This document shows, piece by piece, positions 29,482 through 39,211 of a stretch of DNA of 64,000 nt. Made by a program: the position numbers and the translations under genes. The notes beneath the pieces are model-generated. The model saw only the letters and a list, made by a program, of their open reading frames with translations, had not been told where the DNA came from and did no database searches. Numbering within the stretch: position 1 is the stretch's first letter; the number at the start of each line of letters is the position of its first letter. The stretch is from Bacteroidales bacterium (GTDB taxonomy: Bacteria > Bacteroidota > Bacteroidia > Bacteroidales > F082): assembly GCA_017549805.1 (NCBI GenBank), contig JAFYNJ010000017.1, positions 1-64,000 of the forward strand, written 5' to 3'.

Positions 29482-31605
29482 TTAATAGAACATCACTCTG
29501 TTGTCTTCGATCTTGGCGTTATTCCTAAGAGCGTTATAGACACCGTTATTCAGAACCCTGTTGTTGAACTGGGAGGTCTTGTCTCTCAAGGTCGAACTCA
29601 GGTCGGTAGCTTCAGGTACATCGGCGATCTTGACGTTCTTGATCACGAAAGCGCTGGAATTACCGGCAATCGGGCCAACCACATCGCCTTCCTTCATGCC
29701 GAGGATGGTGCCGATGATATCGGCCTCAACACCGAAGTTGCCCAAAACACGGGCGTCAATGTTGACATCGGATACAGTCGTGCTCTCAGCACCCAATTCG
29801 CTGACCATTCTGTCATAGTCGGTGCCACAAGCCTTCATCTTCTCAACAGCGATCTCCCCTTTCTTTTTGTTGATGATCTGGTACTTTGACTGTTCCACGA
29901 CTTTCTCCATAGGAGCATAGCCTTCAGGAACCATGTCGGTCAGAGCAGCCACCACAAACATGTTGTCGAGTTCGAAGATGGACGACACATCACCAATCTT
30001 GGTCTTGTCGTCGAAAGCCCAACGGACAATCTGGCGCGGGTTGTCGATACCCGTGATCTGATAGGTGGAAGCGTTCATTCTTGGCATGCTACGCTTGGTC
30101 ATGCCTTGAGCCTCGATGGCAGCGTTGAATTGGTCGTAGGTGCGATTCTCGGTAACGAATCTATTGGCCTCAGCAAAGATATCCTGATAGGTCTTGGTGC
30201 TGGGGGTGAGTTCATGCTTCAGGAAAGCGAGACGGGCCTTGGGCTTCATTTCCGTCTTGCCAGTGACTTTAATGATATGGTATCCAAAAGGAGTCTCCAC
30301 TACACCAATCTGACCCACGGGATTGTTCATCACAAACTCATTGAAGTTGTAAACCATCATGCCATCGGTGAACCAATCCAAGTCGCCGCCTTTTTCTGCA
30401 GAACCCTTATCGGAAGAGAATTCGCCTGCAAGCTCTTCAAACAGACCGGTATTCTTGACATTCTTTTTCAGCACGTTGACCAAGCTGTCGGCAATCGCCT
30501 GGGCTCTTTCCTTGGTGGTGATGGTGTCTTCGCTACGCAAAGCTCCCATGTAAGGAATGAGGATATGGCTGGCTTTCAACGAGTCGGCACGCTGCTGAAG
30601 GTCAATGATGCGAACCAGGTTGTAGGCGTTGTCGTCGAAATAAGGACCGTAAACGAAGCCGGGTTGGTTACCGCCATCGAACACCACGCTTTCAATAGCA
30701 GCCGGAACGTCGGTGTTGGCCATCCAGGTGCTGTCGTAACGTTGGTCGGAATTGGCATTCACAAAGCTGGCAACATTTTCCGTATTGGTGAAATCCTCTT
30801 TCATCTCATTGACATACTGTTGAGCGTCGAGATCATCCTGAGCCGAGGGCTTGATGTCGAAAACAACATATTCAATGCCACGGGTTTCATCCGTTTCGTA
30901 TCTGTACTTGTTTTCCTGATAGAACTTCTTGTTGTCCTGGTCGGTGACCACCACCGTGGAATCCGGGATGGTGGAATAACGCAAAGCCACGACATCGGCA
31001 GTAGCTTTCACGTTCTTGTTCTGATAGTATTTCTGAGCCAACTTTGAAGGAACGAAATATGATGCCTTCACCAGGTTGTCGAACTTGGTCTCAAGTCTGT
31101 TTTCCTTGATGGCGTTCTCAAATTCAATCCACTGGTTGCGGTACTCGATGGGAGCATTGTCAAGGCTCTGCATGTAGTTCTCAACGGCTTGTCTGTTGAA
31201 GTTGCCACTGCCGTCGGAGAAGTTCTGAACCACCCATTGGTGCGGATCATCGCCCAAGAACTGATCATACAGCTCGTCACCGGTGACATTCATGCCGATG
31301 GCATCGTATTCCTTGTTCATGATATGTTCCTTGATCATCTGCTCAAGGGTGTTATTGTAAACGCTATAGGTTTGGGTAGAAGTAAGGCTGTTGCCATTGC
31401 TTCTCTTCATGTTTTCCAGATTCTTGTTTTTCAAATCCTCAAAATCTTTGTAAGGAATCTTCTCTCCATCGATGACGGCCACGTTGTATTCGCGGTGTCT
31501 TCCCGTGCTCTGGAAAAGGTCTTGCAGGACGAATGCCAACAAGGCAAGACCGATAATTGCGATCAACAATCCTGAACGCTTTCTGATTTTCTCAATTGCT
31601 GCCAT
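29482..31605 (-). CDS. PpiD/SurA-like periplasmic folding chaperone
   Basis: This 707-residue protein has one N-terminal membrane helix (SGLLIAIIGLALLAFVLQDL) and a SurA_N/PpiD N-terminal chaperone domain. It has a parvulin-type peptidyl-prolyl isomerase domain at about residues 340-450 (LKASHILIPYMG, GSAEKGGDLDWF, PFGYHIIKV) and a long C-terminal domain. It is anchored in the inner membrane with its body in the periplasm, where it assists folding of outer-membrane proteins. It is the last gene of a minus-strand envelope-biogenesis series, 108 bases after the GldE-like gene. Its length is slightly greater than E. coli PpiD. Confidence 0.88.
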   Translation of the reverse strand: MAAIEKIRKRSGLLIAIIGLALLAFVLQDLFQSTGRHREYNVAVIDGEKIPYKDFEDLKNKNLENMKRSNGNSLTSTQTYSVYNNTLEQMIKEHIMNKEYDAIGMNVTGDELYDQFLGDDPHQWVVQNFSDGSGNFNRQAVENYMQSLDNAPIEYRNQWIEFENAIKENRLETKFDNLVKASYFVPSKLAQKYYQNKNVKATADVVALRYSTIPDSTVVVTDQDNKKFYQENKYRYETDETRGIEYVVFDIKPSAQDDLDAQQYVNEMKEDFTNTENVASFVNANSDQRYDSTWMANTDVPAAIESVVFDGGNQPGFVYGPYFDDNAYNLVRIIDLQQRADSLKASHILIPYMGALRSEDTITTKERAQAIADSLVNVLKKNVKNTGLFEELAGEFSSDKGSAEKGGDLDWFTDGMMVYNFNEFVMNNPVGQIGVVETPFGYHIIKVTGKTEMKPKARLAFLKHELTPSTKTYQDIFAEANRFVTENRTYDQFNAAIEAQGMTKRSMPRMNASTYQITGIDNPRQIVRWAFDDKTKIGDVSSIFELDNMFVVAALTDMVPEGYAPMEKVVEQSKYQIINKKKGEIAVEKMKACGTDYDRMVSELGAESTTVSDVNIDARVLGNFGVEADIIGTILGMKEGDVVGPIAGNSSAFVIKNVKIADVPEATDLSSTLRDKTSQFNNRVLNNGVYNALRNNAKIEDNRVMFY

Positions 31606-31713
31606 AATGCTTTTATTGCTATACTATTAATTAAATATTCAAAATTTGAGCCTGCAAATTTAGTAAAAGGATTTCAATCTGCGTAAAAATAGTTGAAACT
31701 TTATTTTTCCTTT

Positions 31714-32997
31714 TCACGGAACTCGCTTTAACTCAACCTCTTCCAACTTCATATCGGTAGCCTTAAGCACCTTGATCCGATAGTTTCCGATGAGCAATTC
31801 CTTGCCCGTTTCGGGAATGCTTTCATAGTAATGGAGGATCATGCCCGCCAAGGTCTCATAATCGTCCGACACAGGTAGGTCAAGTTTGTAGGTCTCATTC
31901 AGATAGTCGATTTCAAGGCGGGCCGAAAATACATAAGTATCCTCCTGCACCTTCTTTTCCGTCTCCTCTTCCTCGTCGTATTCATCCTCGATTTCACCAA
32001 AGATCTCCTCAATGACATCTTCCATGGTAACGATACCGGCTGTACCGCCAAACTCATCGACGACCACCGCAACCCCTTGGTGCTTCTGGATGAAATGCTT
32101 CAACAGACGATCTGCCGTGTAGGTCTCAGGAAAGAAGTCAATGGACCTAACCAAATCAGCCGTGGTGCTTTGCTTTCCGTTTGCAATGGCATCCACCACA
32201 TCGTTGAGATGGATGTATCCGATGATATTGTCGATGTTCTCTGAATATACAACGAGCTTGGAATGCTTCGTTTCCTCAAAGCGATCCTTGATGAAATGGA
32301 TATCGTCGGTAAGCTTCACCGATTCAATTTCGTTTCGAGGAGCCATGCATTCGCGCAGTTTGACCGACCTGAAATCCATGGCATTCTGAAACAGTTGGAT
32401 CTCCTGCTGTATGTCTTCGTCGGCTTCCTGGGGATCGGCGTATTCCGTGATGTAGTCGTCAAAGTCAACCGTGCTGATCTGATATTGCTGCTGGTCCATT
32501 CTCATGCCGAAGAAAACCCTGATGATGAGATAGGCGATGCCTGAATAGAGCAGCGTGAGTGGATAAAGAATACAATAGCAAACCAAAGTGGGGAGGGCAA
32601 AGAATGAAAGGATGGCATTGGGATTGATGCGAAACAGGATCTTCGGCAGGAATTCGGCAAGCACCAGCACCAACAAAGTGGAAATGATGGATTGCAGCAA
32701 CAGGATGAAAAACTCCACCTCAAGCGCCGAAGGAAGCATCCAGATCACCGCAGGTCGCAACAATCGGGCTATGGCAATGCCGTAAATGATATTGGCAATG
32801 TTGTTGCCGATCAGCAACGAGGTGATGAAACGGGATTGATTCCTGAAGAAAAGCCCGACAACCTTTGCCGAGAACTTGTTCTTTTTCAGGTCCACCTCCA
32901 GCTGAAGCCGGTTGGTACTGTTAAAGGCGATCTCAAGACCCGAGCAAAGCGCCGAGAAGAATAGGGTTACCGCAACGACAATCCAATCGTTCATCAT
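31714..32997 (-). CDS. CNNM/CBS-domain membrane protein (GldE/CorC-HlyC family)
   Basis: The 427-residue protein has an N-terminal CNNM domain with about four membrane helices (FFSALCSGLEIAFNSTNRLQ; LVLVLAEFLPKILFRINP). Two CBS domains follow (MAPRNEIESVKL, SKLVVYSENIDNIIGYIHLND, VVVDEFGGTAGIVTMEDVIE). The protein ends in the CorC_HlyC transporter-associated domain. Family members handle Mg2+ or other divalent ions; the Bacteroidota version GldE is linked to gliding and type IX secretion. It overlaps the lptC stop by four bases (ATGA). The acidic linker DEYDEEEETEKK separates the CBS pair from the C-terminal domain. Confidence 0.87.
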   Translation of the reverse strand: MMNDWIVVAVTLFFSALCSGLEIAFNSTNRLQLEVDLKKNKFSAKVVGLFFRNQSRFITSLLIGNNIANIIYGIAIARLLRPAVIWMLPSALEVEFFILLLQSIISTLLVLVLAEFLPKILFRINPNAILSFFALPTLVCYCILYPLTLLYSGIAYLIIRVFFGMRMDQQQYQISTVDFDDYITEYADPQEADEDIQQEIQLFQNAMDFRSVKLRECMAPRNEIESVKLTDDIHFIKDRFEETKHSKLVVYSENIDNIIGYIHLNDVVDAIANGKQSTTADLVRSIDFFPETYTADRLLKHFIQKHQGVAVVVDEFGGTAGIVTMEDVIEEIFGEIEDEYDEEEETEKKVQEDTYVFSARLEIDYLNETYKLDLPVSDDYETLAGMILHYYESIPETGKELLIGNYRIKVLKATDMKLEEVELKRVP

Positions 32998-33557
32998 TCG
33001 TCCTCCACTTCAAAAGTCGCCTGGCCATTGTAGATGGTATATTCTTCGAAACCCTCTGTCGTAACCAAGCTATCGCCGGTGATGTCCTTGTCGGGCATGA
33101 CAATTCTCACTTTCGAACGGGTATAGATCATCTTCGTGTCTTGATACCAATACAGTTTTTCGGAATACATGCTTTGCCCATTCTGTTGGTTCTCAACGCC
33201 GACATGGCCCCTGGCTTCGACCATCTTGGGATAGCTGTGACTGAGACCGTAATCGGCGCTGATTTCGGAAGCCAGACGGTGATACTTGTCGAAAACGGAA
33301 GCATGGAAGCCTTGTGGGAATTCAAGATAGCTGGAATCGTCGCCCTGCCGGACCATCATGGGGGCTCTCAGTTCCACCTGAACGACACCCGAATCGCTCC
33401 GATAGAAGACGATGTCGTAGGCGACCACCCCGGAAAGCGTGTCGTCGGAAGCCAGTTGTTGGATCACCGATGTGGGGTTCCCACACGAAAGCAACATCAC
33501 AGCCAGAAAGGCTGTGATGTTGCATGTAAGAAATCGTTTGATTCTATTCGGCTTCAC
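32994..33557 (-). CDS. lptC: LPS export protein LptC (lipoprotein form)
   Basis: The 187-residue protein begins with a lipoprotein signal (LLSCGN lipobox) and continues with a single LptC-like beta-jellyroll. Characteristic segments are GVVAYDIVFYRSDSGVVQVE, YLEFPQGFHASVFD, and SEKLYWYQDTKMIYTRSKVR, the last typical of the Bacteroidota LptC family. LptC links LptB2FG in the inner membrane to LptA, moving lipopolysaccharide across the periplasm. It is followed by the GldE-like gene with a four-base overlap and preceded by the TPR gene after 15 bases. Confidence 0.85.
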   Translation of the reverse strand: MKPNRIKRFLTCNITAFLAVMLLSCGNPTSVIQQLASDDTLSGVVAYDIVFYRSDSGVVQVELRAPMMVRQGDDSSYLEFPQGFHASVFDKYHRLASEISADYGLSHSYPKMVEARGHVGVENQQNGQSMYSEKLYWYQDTKMIYTRSKVRIVMPDKDITGDSLVTTEGFEEYTIYNGQATFEVEDE

Positions 33558-33572
33558 CGTTTCAGTGTGCTG

Positions 33573-35030
33573 TTATTTAGCCGCTCTGATCGTGGTGCTT
33601 TCACCGATCCATCCACCAACGGTATAGGATTGTCCTTCAGCATAGTCGTTGAAGAAGATGGTCTCAGTGCTCGGGAAGTGCTGTCTGTAGGCAGCAATCA
33701 AGCTGTTGGCGCGACCAGCGACGGAAGAATCGATAGCAGCGGCTCTGGAGAGCTTGTCAACGGCAACCCAATAGACTTCCTTGCCACCGAACTTGCTGTC
33801 GGAGAAGGAGTTGGCTGATGCAGCGTAGGCCATACCGATGAGGATGTAAGGTTCGCCGGCGGTCGGGTCAACAGCGGCAGCCCTGCGGGCGGCTTCGCGG
33901 CATTTGCCAGAGGCACCCATGTTCAGGTAGCAGTAGGCCAGGTTTCTGAAAGCTCTGTACACACGGTCGTTGTTCGAGGCTGAAGTAGCTTGTTCGAAGT
34001 ACTTGGCAGCTTCGCCATTCTTGCCGTCCTTGAAGAGCTTGACACCAATGTTGTAGGCAGCCTCGGGGCTGGGCTCCAGTTCATAGAGCTTCTTACTGGC
34101 ATCAAGGAAGAGCTTCGAATCAGTGCATTCCTTCTTGTCAAGGATGGTGGTGATACGCTTCAGCAGGTTGATGTCATCGGGCGTCTCAGCCATCTTGGCG
34201 GCAAACACCTTGATCAGATCGTCGCAAGAAGCGTAGGGTTGGAAGAGGTTGTCAATATTGTTCTTCACACCCTTGTTGATGTTGATGGACTTTTCGTTCT
34301 TCTCGATCTGCTTGTCGAAACTGGCAACAGCGTCGTTGTCGTTCGATTCCTCGGCATTGGTTCTCGCTTCCACCAACTGGACTTCGTTCTCGGCCAACAC
34401 CTTGATATTGTCGTCAAGCACTTCGGAGAGTTCCTGATAGACGTTGATGATGGTCATCTTTTCTTCCTTGCCGTTGTTCACCATGTCGATGGTTGACTTG
34501 AAGTAAGCGTCGATGTAAGCGCCTTGCAGCTGTGAAGGATCGAGGGCGACGGCATCTTTCAGCACATTATAGGCTTCTTCGTAGCGGTTCTTGTTGTAAG
34601 TATAGATCAAGAGACCCTTTCTTCCCATGATGTTGGCGACCTGTGACGTTCCGGTCTTGGGGTCGGTCGGGAAATACTTGGCTCTCGTATCCATCAACAT
34701 GCAGAGCGTGTCGATGTAAGCATCCTTATCCTTAGGATTTGTACGAATGAGGTAATCCAAAATCTTTTCGCCGTTCGTATAGGTGTATTGGCTGGCACGG
34801 GGACCAGTGAGGAACACCTCACGCCAAGCGGAGATCATCTCGGCACTGACCGACTCGGGAGCGAACTTGGCAGCTTCCCATTGCTTGTAGTACTCACGGT
34901 AGATCGAAAGCTTGGTGACGCAATTGGCACTGTCGGCACCATACTTCGGTTCGTTTGTAACATCCTGTGCAGAGACGCTGAAGGCTATTCCTAAGATAAC
35001 AGCCAGGATCGCAAATCTTTTCGTTTTCAT
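33573..35030 (-). CDS. Secreted tetratricopeptide-repeat protein
   Basis: This 485-residue protein has a signal peptide (AFSVSAQ) and several TPR-like helical repeats over residues ~100-450: EEAYNVLKDAVALDPSQLQG, AYNIGVKLFKDGKNGEAAKY and CREAARRAAAVDPTAGEPYI. It ends with a short beta segment (YAEGQSYTVGGWIGESTTIR) typical of a conserved Bacteroidales family. It probably acts as a periplasmic scaffold. Its place between an outer-membrane barrel gene and lptC suggests envelope assembly, but the exact role is unknown. Confidence 0.8.
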   Translation of the reverse strand: MKTKRFAILAVILGIAFSVSAQDVTNEPKYGADSANCVTKLSIYREYYKQWEAAKFAPESVSAEMISAWREVFLTGPRASQYTYTNGEKILDYLIRTNPKDKDAYIDTLCMLMDTRAKYFPTDPKTGTSQVANIMGRKGLLIYTYNKNRYEEAYNVLKDAVALDPSQLQGAYIDAYFKSTIDMVNNGKEEKMTIINVYQELSEVLDDNIKVLAENEVQLVEARTNAEESNDNDAVASFDKQIEKNEKSININKGVKNNIDNLFQPYASCDDLIKVFAAKMAETPDDINLLKRITTILDKKECTDSKLFLDASKKLYELEPSPEAAYNIGVKLFKDGKNGEAAKYFEQATSASNNDRVYRAFRNLAYCYLNMGASGKCREAARRAAAVDPTAGEPYILIGMAYAASANSFSDSKFGGKEVYWVAVDKLSRAAAIDSSVAGRANSLIAAYRQHFPSTETIFFNDYAEGQSYTVGGWIGESTTIRAAK

Positions 35031-35060
35031 TTCTCTTGTGTTTTTATGGTTTGACTTTTC

Positions 35061-36359
35061 TTATTTATACTTTCTTTTCATGAACCAGCGCTCGAAAACG
35101 GAGACGCCGACGGTAAGGTTGACATAGCTTTCTCGGATCAGGTTAGCAGATTTCGTGCCACATTTTCCAACCTCCAGTCCAAGATCTACTTTCGACATCG
35201 ATCTTGGAATCGGCAAACTCATTCCGAAATCCACTCCCATCTTATTAATGGATTGTCCGTTGATGTTGAGATAGGTTTGTTCATAGAAGCCGCCCAAACG
35301 GTAAGACACCCTCGTCCAATAGCTCGACAACGAAGTCGAGGAAGGGATGAACTCGCCTCCCACTGCCACGCCCCAGGCATCTTGCAATCTTTCGTTGATA
35401 CCGTTTCTTTCAAAGGCACTCCACTGTGTCCAGTTGAAGTCGGCTCCCAAGGTCCAGCGGTTGTCCTTCTGCAAGGAAACGCCAAAGCCAAACCCGTGAG
35501 GCATGGTGAAAGTGGCATTCTTGTCCTTTGTGTAAGCAACGGTGTCAATCAGGTATTCCGTAGAGGTTGAAGAGATGTTCTCATCTGCCTCGATGGTTCG
35601 GACAAACACGGTTTGGGTTCCTTTCAGGTTGATCTTTTGATCGTATGTGGCACCGACCGACAAAGTGAGGTTGTTGCCGACCTTGCCGTGATACATCACG
35701 CCATAGTCGAACATGAACGACTTGATCATCACGTCACGGCTACGGCGCGAGCTGATGACGTATGTGGAATCAGGAAAGGTCAGCGTAGTGGTTGACTTGC
35801 TGTCGCCAAACACATAGTTGGCATTGGCTCCAATGGAAAAATGCCTGCCGATCTTGAAAGCGTTGCCCACAAACACCTGGTTCAATCCGCCATCCCCTTG
35901 GAAATACTGGGAATAATTGCCCGCATGCTCATCATGCGAAGAGGTCACGATATTGTAACCCACATTGCTATAGGGCTGGGCTCCGACGGCCACCTTCCAC
36001 CAATTGGTAAAGGCAAAACCCATCGCAACATAATCAAAGGAGGCGCTACTTGCCCTTTCCGAGAGCGAAGAAGTGCTGAAGGTAGAAGACTTAGCATATA
36101 TGCCAGCGTCAAACAGAAAAGCCAAGGTGTCAATCATCGCGTACGATGCGGGATTCTCGGCATTCAGCATATTTTTGGCATGCATGGCATTGGCCACACC
36201 GCCCATGCCTTTGAGGCGCGCATTCATCGTCTTGTCTCTCACCTGCCCAATGCCGAACATGGAATAAGGCGAGTCAACGTTGGCCTGGGCAAAAACACCA
36301 CCACAAGCCAAGGCAATCAATGCCGTCAATATCAGTCTTGTTGGCAAATATTTCTTCAT
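35061..36359 (-). CDS. Outer-membrane beta-barrel protein (PorV/FadL-like)
   Basis: The 432-residue protein has a signal peptide (GGVFAQ). It starts its mature part with NVDSPYSMFGIGQVRDKTM, followed by a GMGGVANAM motif, a pattern shared with FadL/PorV-like transport barrels of Bacteroidota. The remainder is alternating beta-strand sequence ending in an aromatic C-terminal strand (GVSVFERWFMKRKYK). It is the first gene of the TPR-lptC-GldE-PpiD series, 30 bases before the TPR gene. The transported ligand is unknown. Confidence 0.75.
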   Translation of the reverse strand: MKKYLPTRLILTALIALACGGVFAQANVDSPYSMFGIGQVRDKTMNARLKGMGGVANAMHAKNMLNAENPASYAMIDTLAFLFDAGIYAKSSTFSTSSLSERASSASFDYVAMGFAFTNWWKVAVGAQPYSNVGYNIVTSSHDEHAGNYSQYFQGDGGLNQVFVGNAFKIGRHFSIGANANYVFGDSKSTTTLTFPDSTYVISSRRSRDVMIKSFMFDYGVMYHGKVGNNLTLSVGATYDQKINLKGTQTVFVRTIEADENISSTSTEYLIDTVAYTKDKNATFTMPHGFGFGVSLQKDNRWTLGADFNWTQWSAFERNGINERLQDAWGVAVGGEFIPSSTSLSSYWTRVSYRLGGFYEQTYLNINGQSINKMGVDFGMSLPIPRSMSKVDLGLEVGKCGTKSANLIRESYVNLTVGVSVFERWFMKRKYK

Positions 36360-36417
36360 TCTTATCTATTTCGGGGTGCAAATATCCGAAAAAAAACTGA
36401 AATTTTTTAAAAAAAGA

Positions 36418-36447
36418 TTGTCAGATTCAAAAAAAGCTGTATTTTTG
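36418..36447 (+). promoter_or_regulatory. Promoter of tRNA-Phe
   Basis: TTG (36418-36420), a 19-base spacer and TATTTTTG (36440-36447) form an excellent Bacteroidota promoter 15 bases before the tRNA. Confidence 0.65.
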
Positions 36448-36462
36448 CATCCGCAAATATGG

Positions 36463-36516
<54 letters not shown>

Positions 36517-36538
<22 letters not shown>

Positions 36539-37536
36539 CAGAAGCCGGGCGAAAGTCCGGCTTTTATTTTTTCCGCTATCTCCTTGCTATCCAGCGAATA
36601 CATACAATCGAAATGGCCCTTGGGGCACTTGGCATAGCCCAGCTTGTCGCAAGGACGGCATCTTAACTCCTTGTTTTCAATGATGACGGAAGGCGTCATG
36701 CCCTGGGGCAAATAGGGGTACATGCCGAATTCAGGCACCGTATTGCCCCACACCGACACGATAGGCTTGCGCAAAGCGGCAGCAATGTGCATCATGCCCG
36801 TATCGTTGGTGAGCACTGCATCGGCCAACTTCAACAGAAATGCCGATTGACCCACAGTCAGCCTTCCGCAACTGTTCCCCACATTCTTCCCGACTTTCTG
36901 AACGATCCTGTCACCTCTCGGCGCATCTTCCGGTCCGCCCACCAAAATCACGGGACAGTCCAAGGTTTCACATACCTCAACGACCTTTTCCTCCGGCAGA
37001 ATCTTGGTGGCATGCTGTCCCCCAATGACCACGGCCACAAAACCGTCCCGGAAAGTTTCCGGCAAATCCTCGTAATGCATCTCATCGCCTTCGCCAAAGA
37101 AGAAATCCAGCCCTTGGCCGTCATTATGCACCCCCAGCTTCTCCACTGCCTTGAAATAACGGTCCACAATATGCACTTGCGGCAACTTGCCGATTTTCAA
37201 CTTGGTATATAGGAATTTCTGGAAATCGAGCTTCGGAAACGAAGCGGAAGGACGATGCAAAGCCATTCGGACACGCCATGAACGCCAATTCTTATGAAGG
37301 TCGACAATAAAGTCATAATGCTCCCCCCTGAGGCGACGCACCACTTCTTTCATATTTCCCGAAAACTCATATACCTTATTAATATTGGGATTTGCAGCGT
37401 AGATGGCTTGGTAAGACGACTTGGTCAGCACATGCAATTCCACTTCGGGTAGCTGTTGGCACAGACATCGGACAACCGGTGTGGTCAGCACAATGTCGCC
37501 GATGGAACTGAATCGAATGAGGAGTATCTTTTTCAA
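36517..37536 (-). CDS. Glycosyltransferase family 9 (heptosyltransferase-like)
   Basis: The ~339-residue protein is a GT9-type enzyme of LPS core or other surface glycan assembly. KKILLIRFSSIGDIVLTTPV at the N-terminus and LTNDTGMMHIAAALRKPIVSVWG in the sugar-nucleotide-binding half are diagnostic. The open frame starts at a TTG at 37557, but that codon is part of the promoter -7 box. The TTG at 37536 gives the family's usual start (xKKILLIRF). The last ~15 codons (LSPGFCGGTSGN) are read from the antisense of the tRNA-Phe terminator and 3' end, so the natural stop seems to have been lost or replaced. A Cys-rich ELRCRPCDKLGYAKCPKG segment precedes it. Confidence 0.85.
36542..36572 (+). terminator. 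Terminator of tRNA-Phe
   Basis: AGCCGG (36543-36548) pairs with CCGGCT (36557-36562), followed by TTTATTTTTT. It lies inside the antisense of the glycosyltransferase 3' end. Confidence 0.75.
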
Positions 37537-37554
37537 AATGCAATAATTCTGGAG

Positions 37555-37583
37555 CAAAGATAGTTAACAATTCGTTATTTTTG
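37555..37583. promoter_or_regulatory. Divergent promoters of the GT9 gene and lnt
   Basis: On the minus strand TATCTTTG (37555-37562) serves the glycosyltransferase. On the plus strand TATTTTTG (37576-37583) serves lnt, 15 bases before its ATG at 37598. Confidence 0.55.
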
Positions 37584-37597
37584 CCAAAAATTTGGAA

Positions 37598-39190
37598 ATG
37601 AAGAAATACCAAAAGCTCCTGTTGTCAGTCATCAGCGGATTGTTGCTATGGGCGGCATGGCCACTTCGAGGTTGCAGTGCACTGGTTTTCATTGCATTGG
37701 TACCACTGCTCTATGTGGAAGAACGTATCAGCAAAGGCGAAAAAGGCCATGTTTTGTGGCTGTCGTTCGTCACCTTCCTGATTTGGAACGTGCTGGCTAC
37801 CTGGTGGGTGTGGAACGCCACCCCGGCGGCGATCCTGGCATGGGTCCTCAACGCTCTCTTCATGGCTATCGTGTTCTGGGCTTTCCACTTTACCAAGATG
37901 AAACTCCACAACAGCCGTCTTGGCAACTTCTTGCTCATCCCCTACTGGATGGCTTTCGAATTCCTGCACTATTACTGGTCGGCAAAATGGCCCTGGCTCA
38001 GCCTCGGCAATGTGTTTTCCACCTGCACCACTTGGATTCAATGGTATTCCGTGACTGGCGTAGCAGGCGGCACCCTTTGGATCTTGCTGGTCAACATTTT
38101 GATCAACAACATCGCCTCCTGCGAAAAAGAAAGCGATAGAAAAGCCATCCGCTGGAATGTGGCAATCGTGATAGCCTTGCTTGCGTTGCCCATCATTGGG
38201 AGCAAAATCGTTTACAACTGCTATGAAGAAAAAGGGGAGGATACGGAAATCGTTGTGATCCAACAAAACTGCGACCCATGGAACGAACAATTCGACTCAC
38301 AGTTTTATGACCAAACCGTACAAAAAAACGTGGATTTGGCCGAAAGCCTGGTCTCCCCTGAAACGAGGTTCATCCTCAGCTCTGAATCGGCCATCCAAGA
38401 AGGCATCTGGCTCGATCACATTCAGGATGTAAGGGCTTTCAAGATCATCGGGAAATTCATTGACAAGCATCCCCAATGCTGCTTTGTAATTGGCGGCACC
38501 ACCTACGAATGGGTTCTCAAAGGCATGGAAGACGACTTTCCGGCGCGGCAGATTGGAAACAGCGATCGATACTACTATGCCCACAACTCCGCATTGCTCA
38601 TCGACACGGTAAGCGTACAGCATCGCAACAAATCAAAGTTGACACCCGCCGTGGAGGCCATCCCCGAATGGATGGGATTCCTGAAGAACTTCAGCATCAC
38701 CATGGGCATTGCCCGCGGCACCTTGAAGACCGATCCTTATCCACACAACATGAGTTTTGGCGAACATCAAATCGGCGTCGCCATCTGTTACGAGTCGGCT
38801 TTTGGTGGCTATGTCAGCGAGTTCGCCCGCAAAGGTGCCGACCTGTTGTTTGTGAGCACCAACGACGGCTGGTGGGGCGACACCCCAGGCTATCGTCAAC
38901 ACTTCGAGTTCTCCAAGTTGAGAGCCATCGAGAACCGCCGTTGCATTGCCCGTTCAGCCAATACTGGAATCTCGGGATTCATCGACCAGAAAGGCGATGT
39001 GCTACAAAAGACTGAATACTGGAAGGAAGACGTCATCAAGGCTACATTGAAAGCCAACACTGAGAAGACTTTCTATTCCAAACATGGAGACTATCTGTAT
39101 CGGATTGCGATGTGGATGACGTTTGGTTTGCTATTGGTCATGTTTGTCATCACTATGTTGGGTCTTTTCAAGAAAAAGGCATCCCATTAA
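37598..39190 (+). CDS. lnt: Apolipoprotein N-acyltransferase
   Basis: This 530-residue inner-membrane enzyme adds the third acyl chain to lipoproteins. It has about six N-terminal membrane helices (residues ~5-210) and a nitrilase-like periplasmic domain. The catalytic Glu lies in ILSSESAIQEG and the nucleophilic Cys in VAICYESAFGGYV. LLFVSTNDGWWGDTPGYRQH follows, then a final membrane helix (FGLLLVMFVITMLGLF). The ATG at 37598 was preferred over the TTG at 37592. The gene is followed after 21 bases by dus, so the two are probably co-transcribed. Confidence 0.93.
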   Translation: MKKYQKLLLSVISGLLLWAAWPLRGCSALVFIALVPLLYVEERISKGEKGHVLWLSFVTFLIWNVLATWWVWNATPAAILAWVLNALFMAIVFWAFHFTKMKLHNSRLGNFLLIPYWMAFEFLHYYWSAKWPWLSLGNVFSTCTTWIQWYSVTGVAGGTLWILLVNILINNIASCEKESDRKAIRWNVAIVIALLALPIIGSKIVYNCYEEKGEDTEIVVIQQNCDPWNEQFDSQFYDQTVQKNVDLAESLVSPETRFILSSESAIQEGIWLDHIQDVRAFKIIGKFIDKHPQCCFVIGGTTYEWVLKGMEDDFPARQIGNSDRYYYAHNSALLIDTVSVQHRNKSKLTPAVEAIPEWMGFLKNFSITMGIARGTLKTDPYPHNMSFGEHQIGVAICYESAFGGYVSEFARKGADLLFVSTNDGWWGDTPGYRQHFEFSKLRAIENRRCIARSANTGISGFIDQKGDVLQKTEYWKEDVIKATLKANTEKTFYSKHGDYLYRIAMWMTFGLLLVMFVITMLGLFKKKASH

Positions 39191-39211
39191 GGATGCGCTA
39201 TCGGTAGGAAA

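Noticed and set aside
30106-31047. 313-codon open frame on the plus strand
   Set aside because: It is antisense to the PpiD-like gene and has shadow-type composition.
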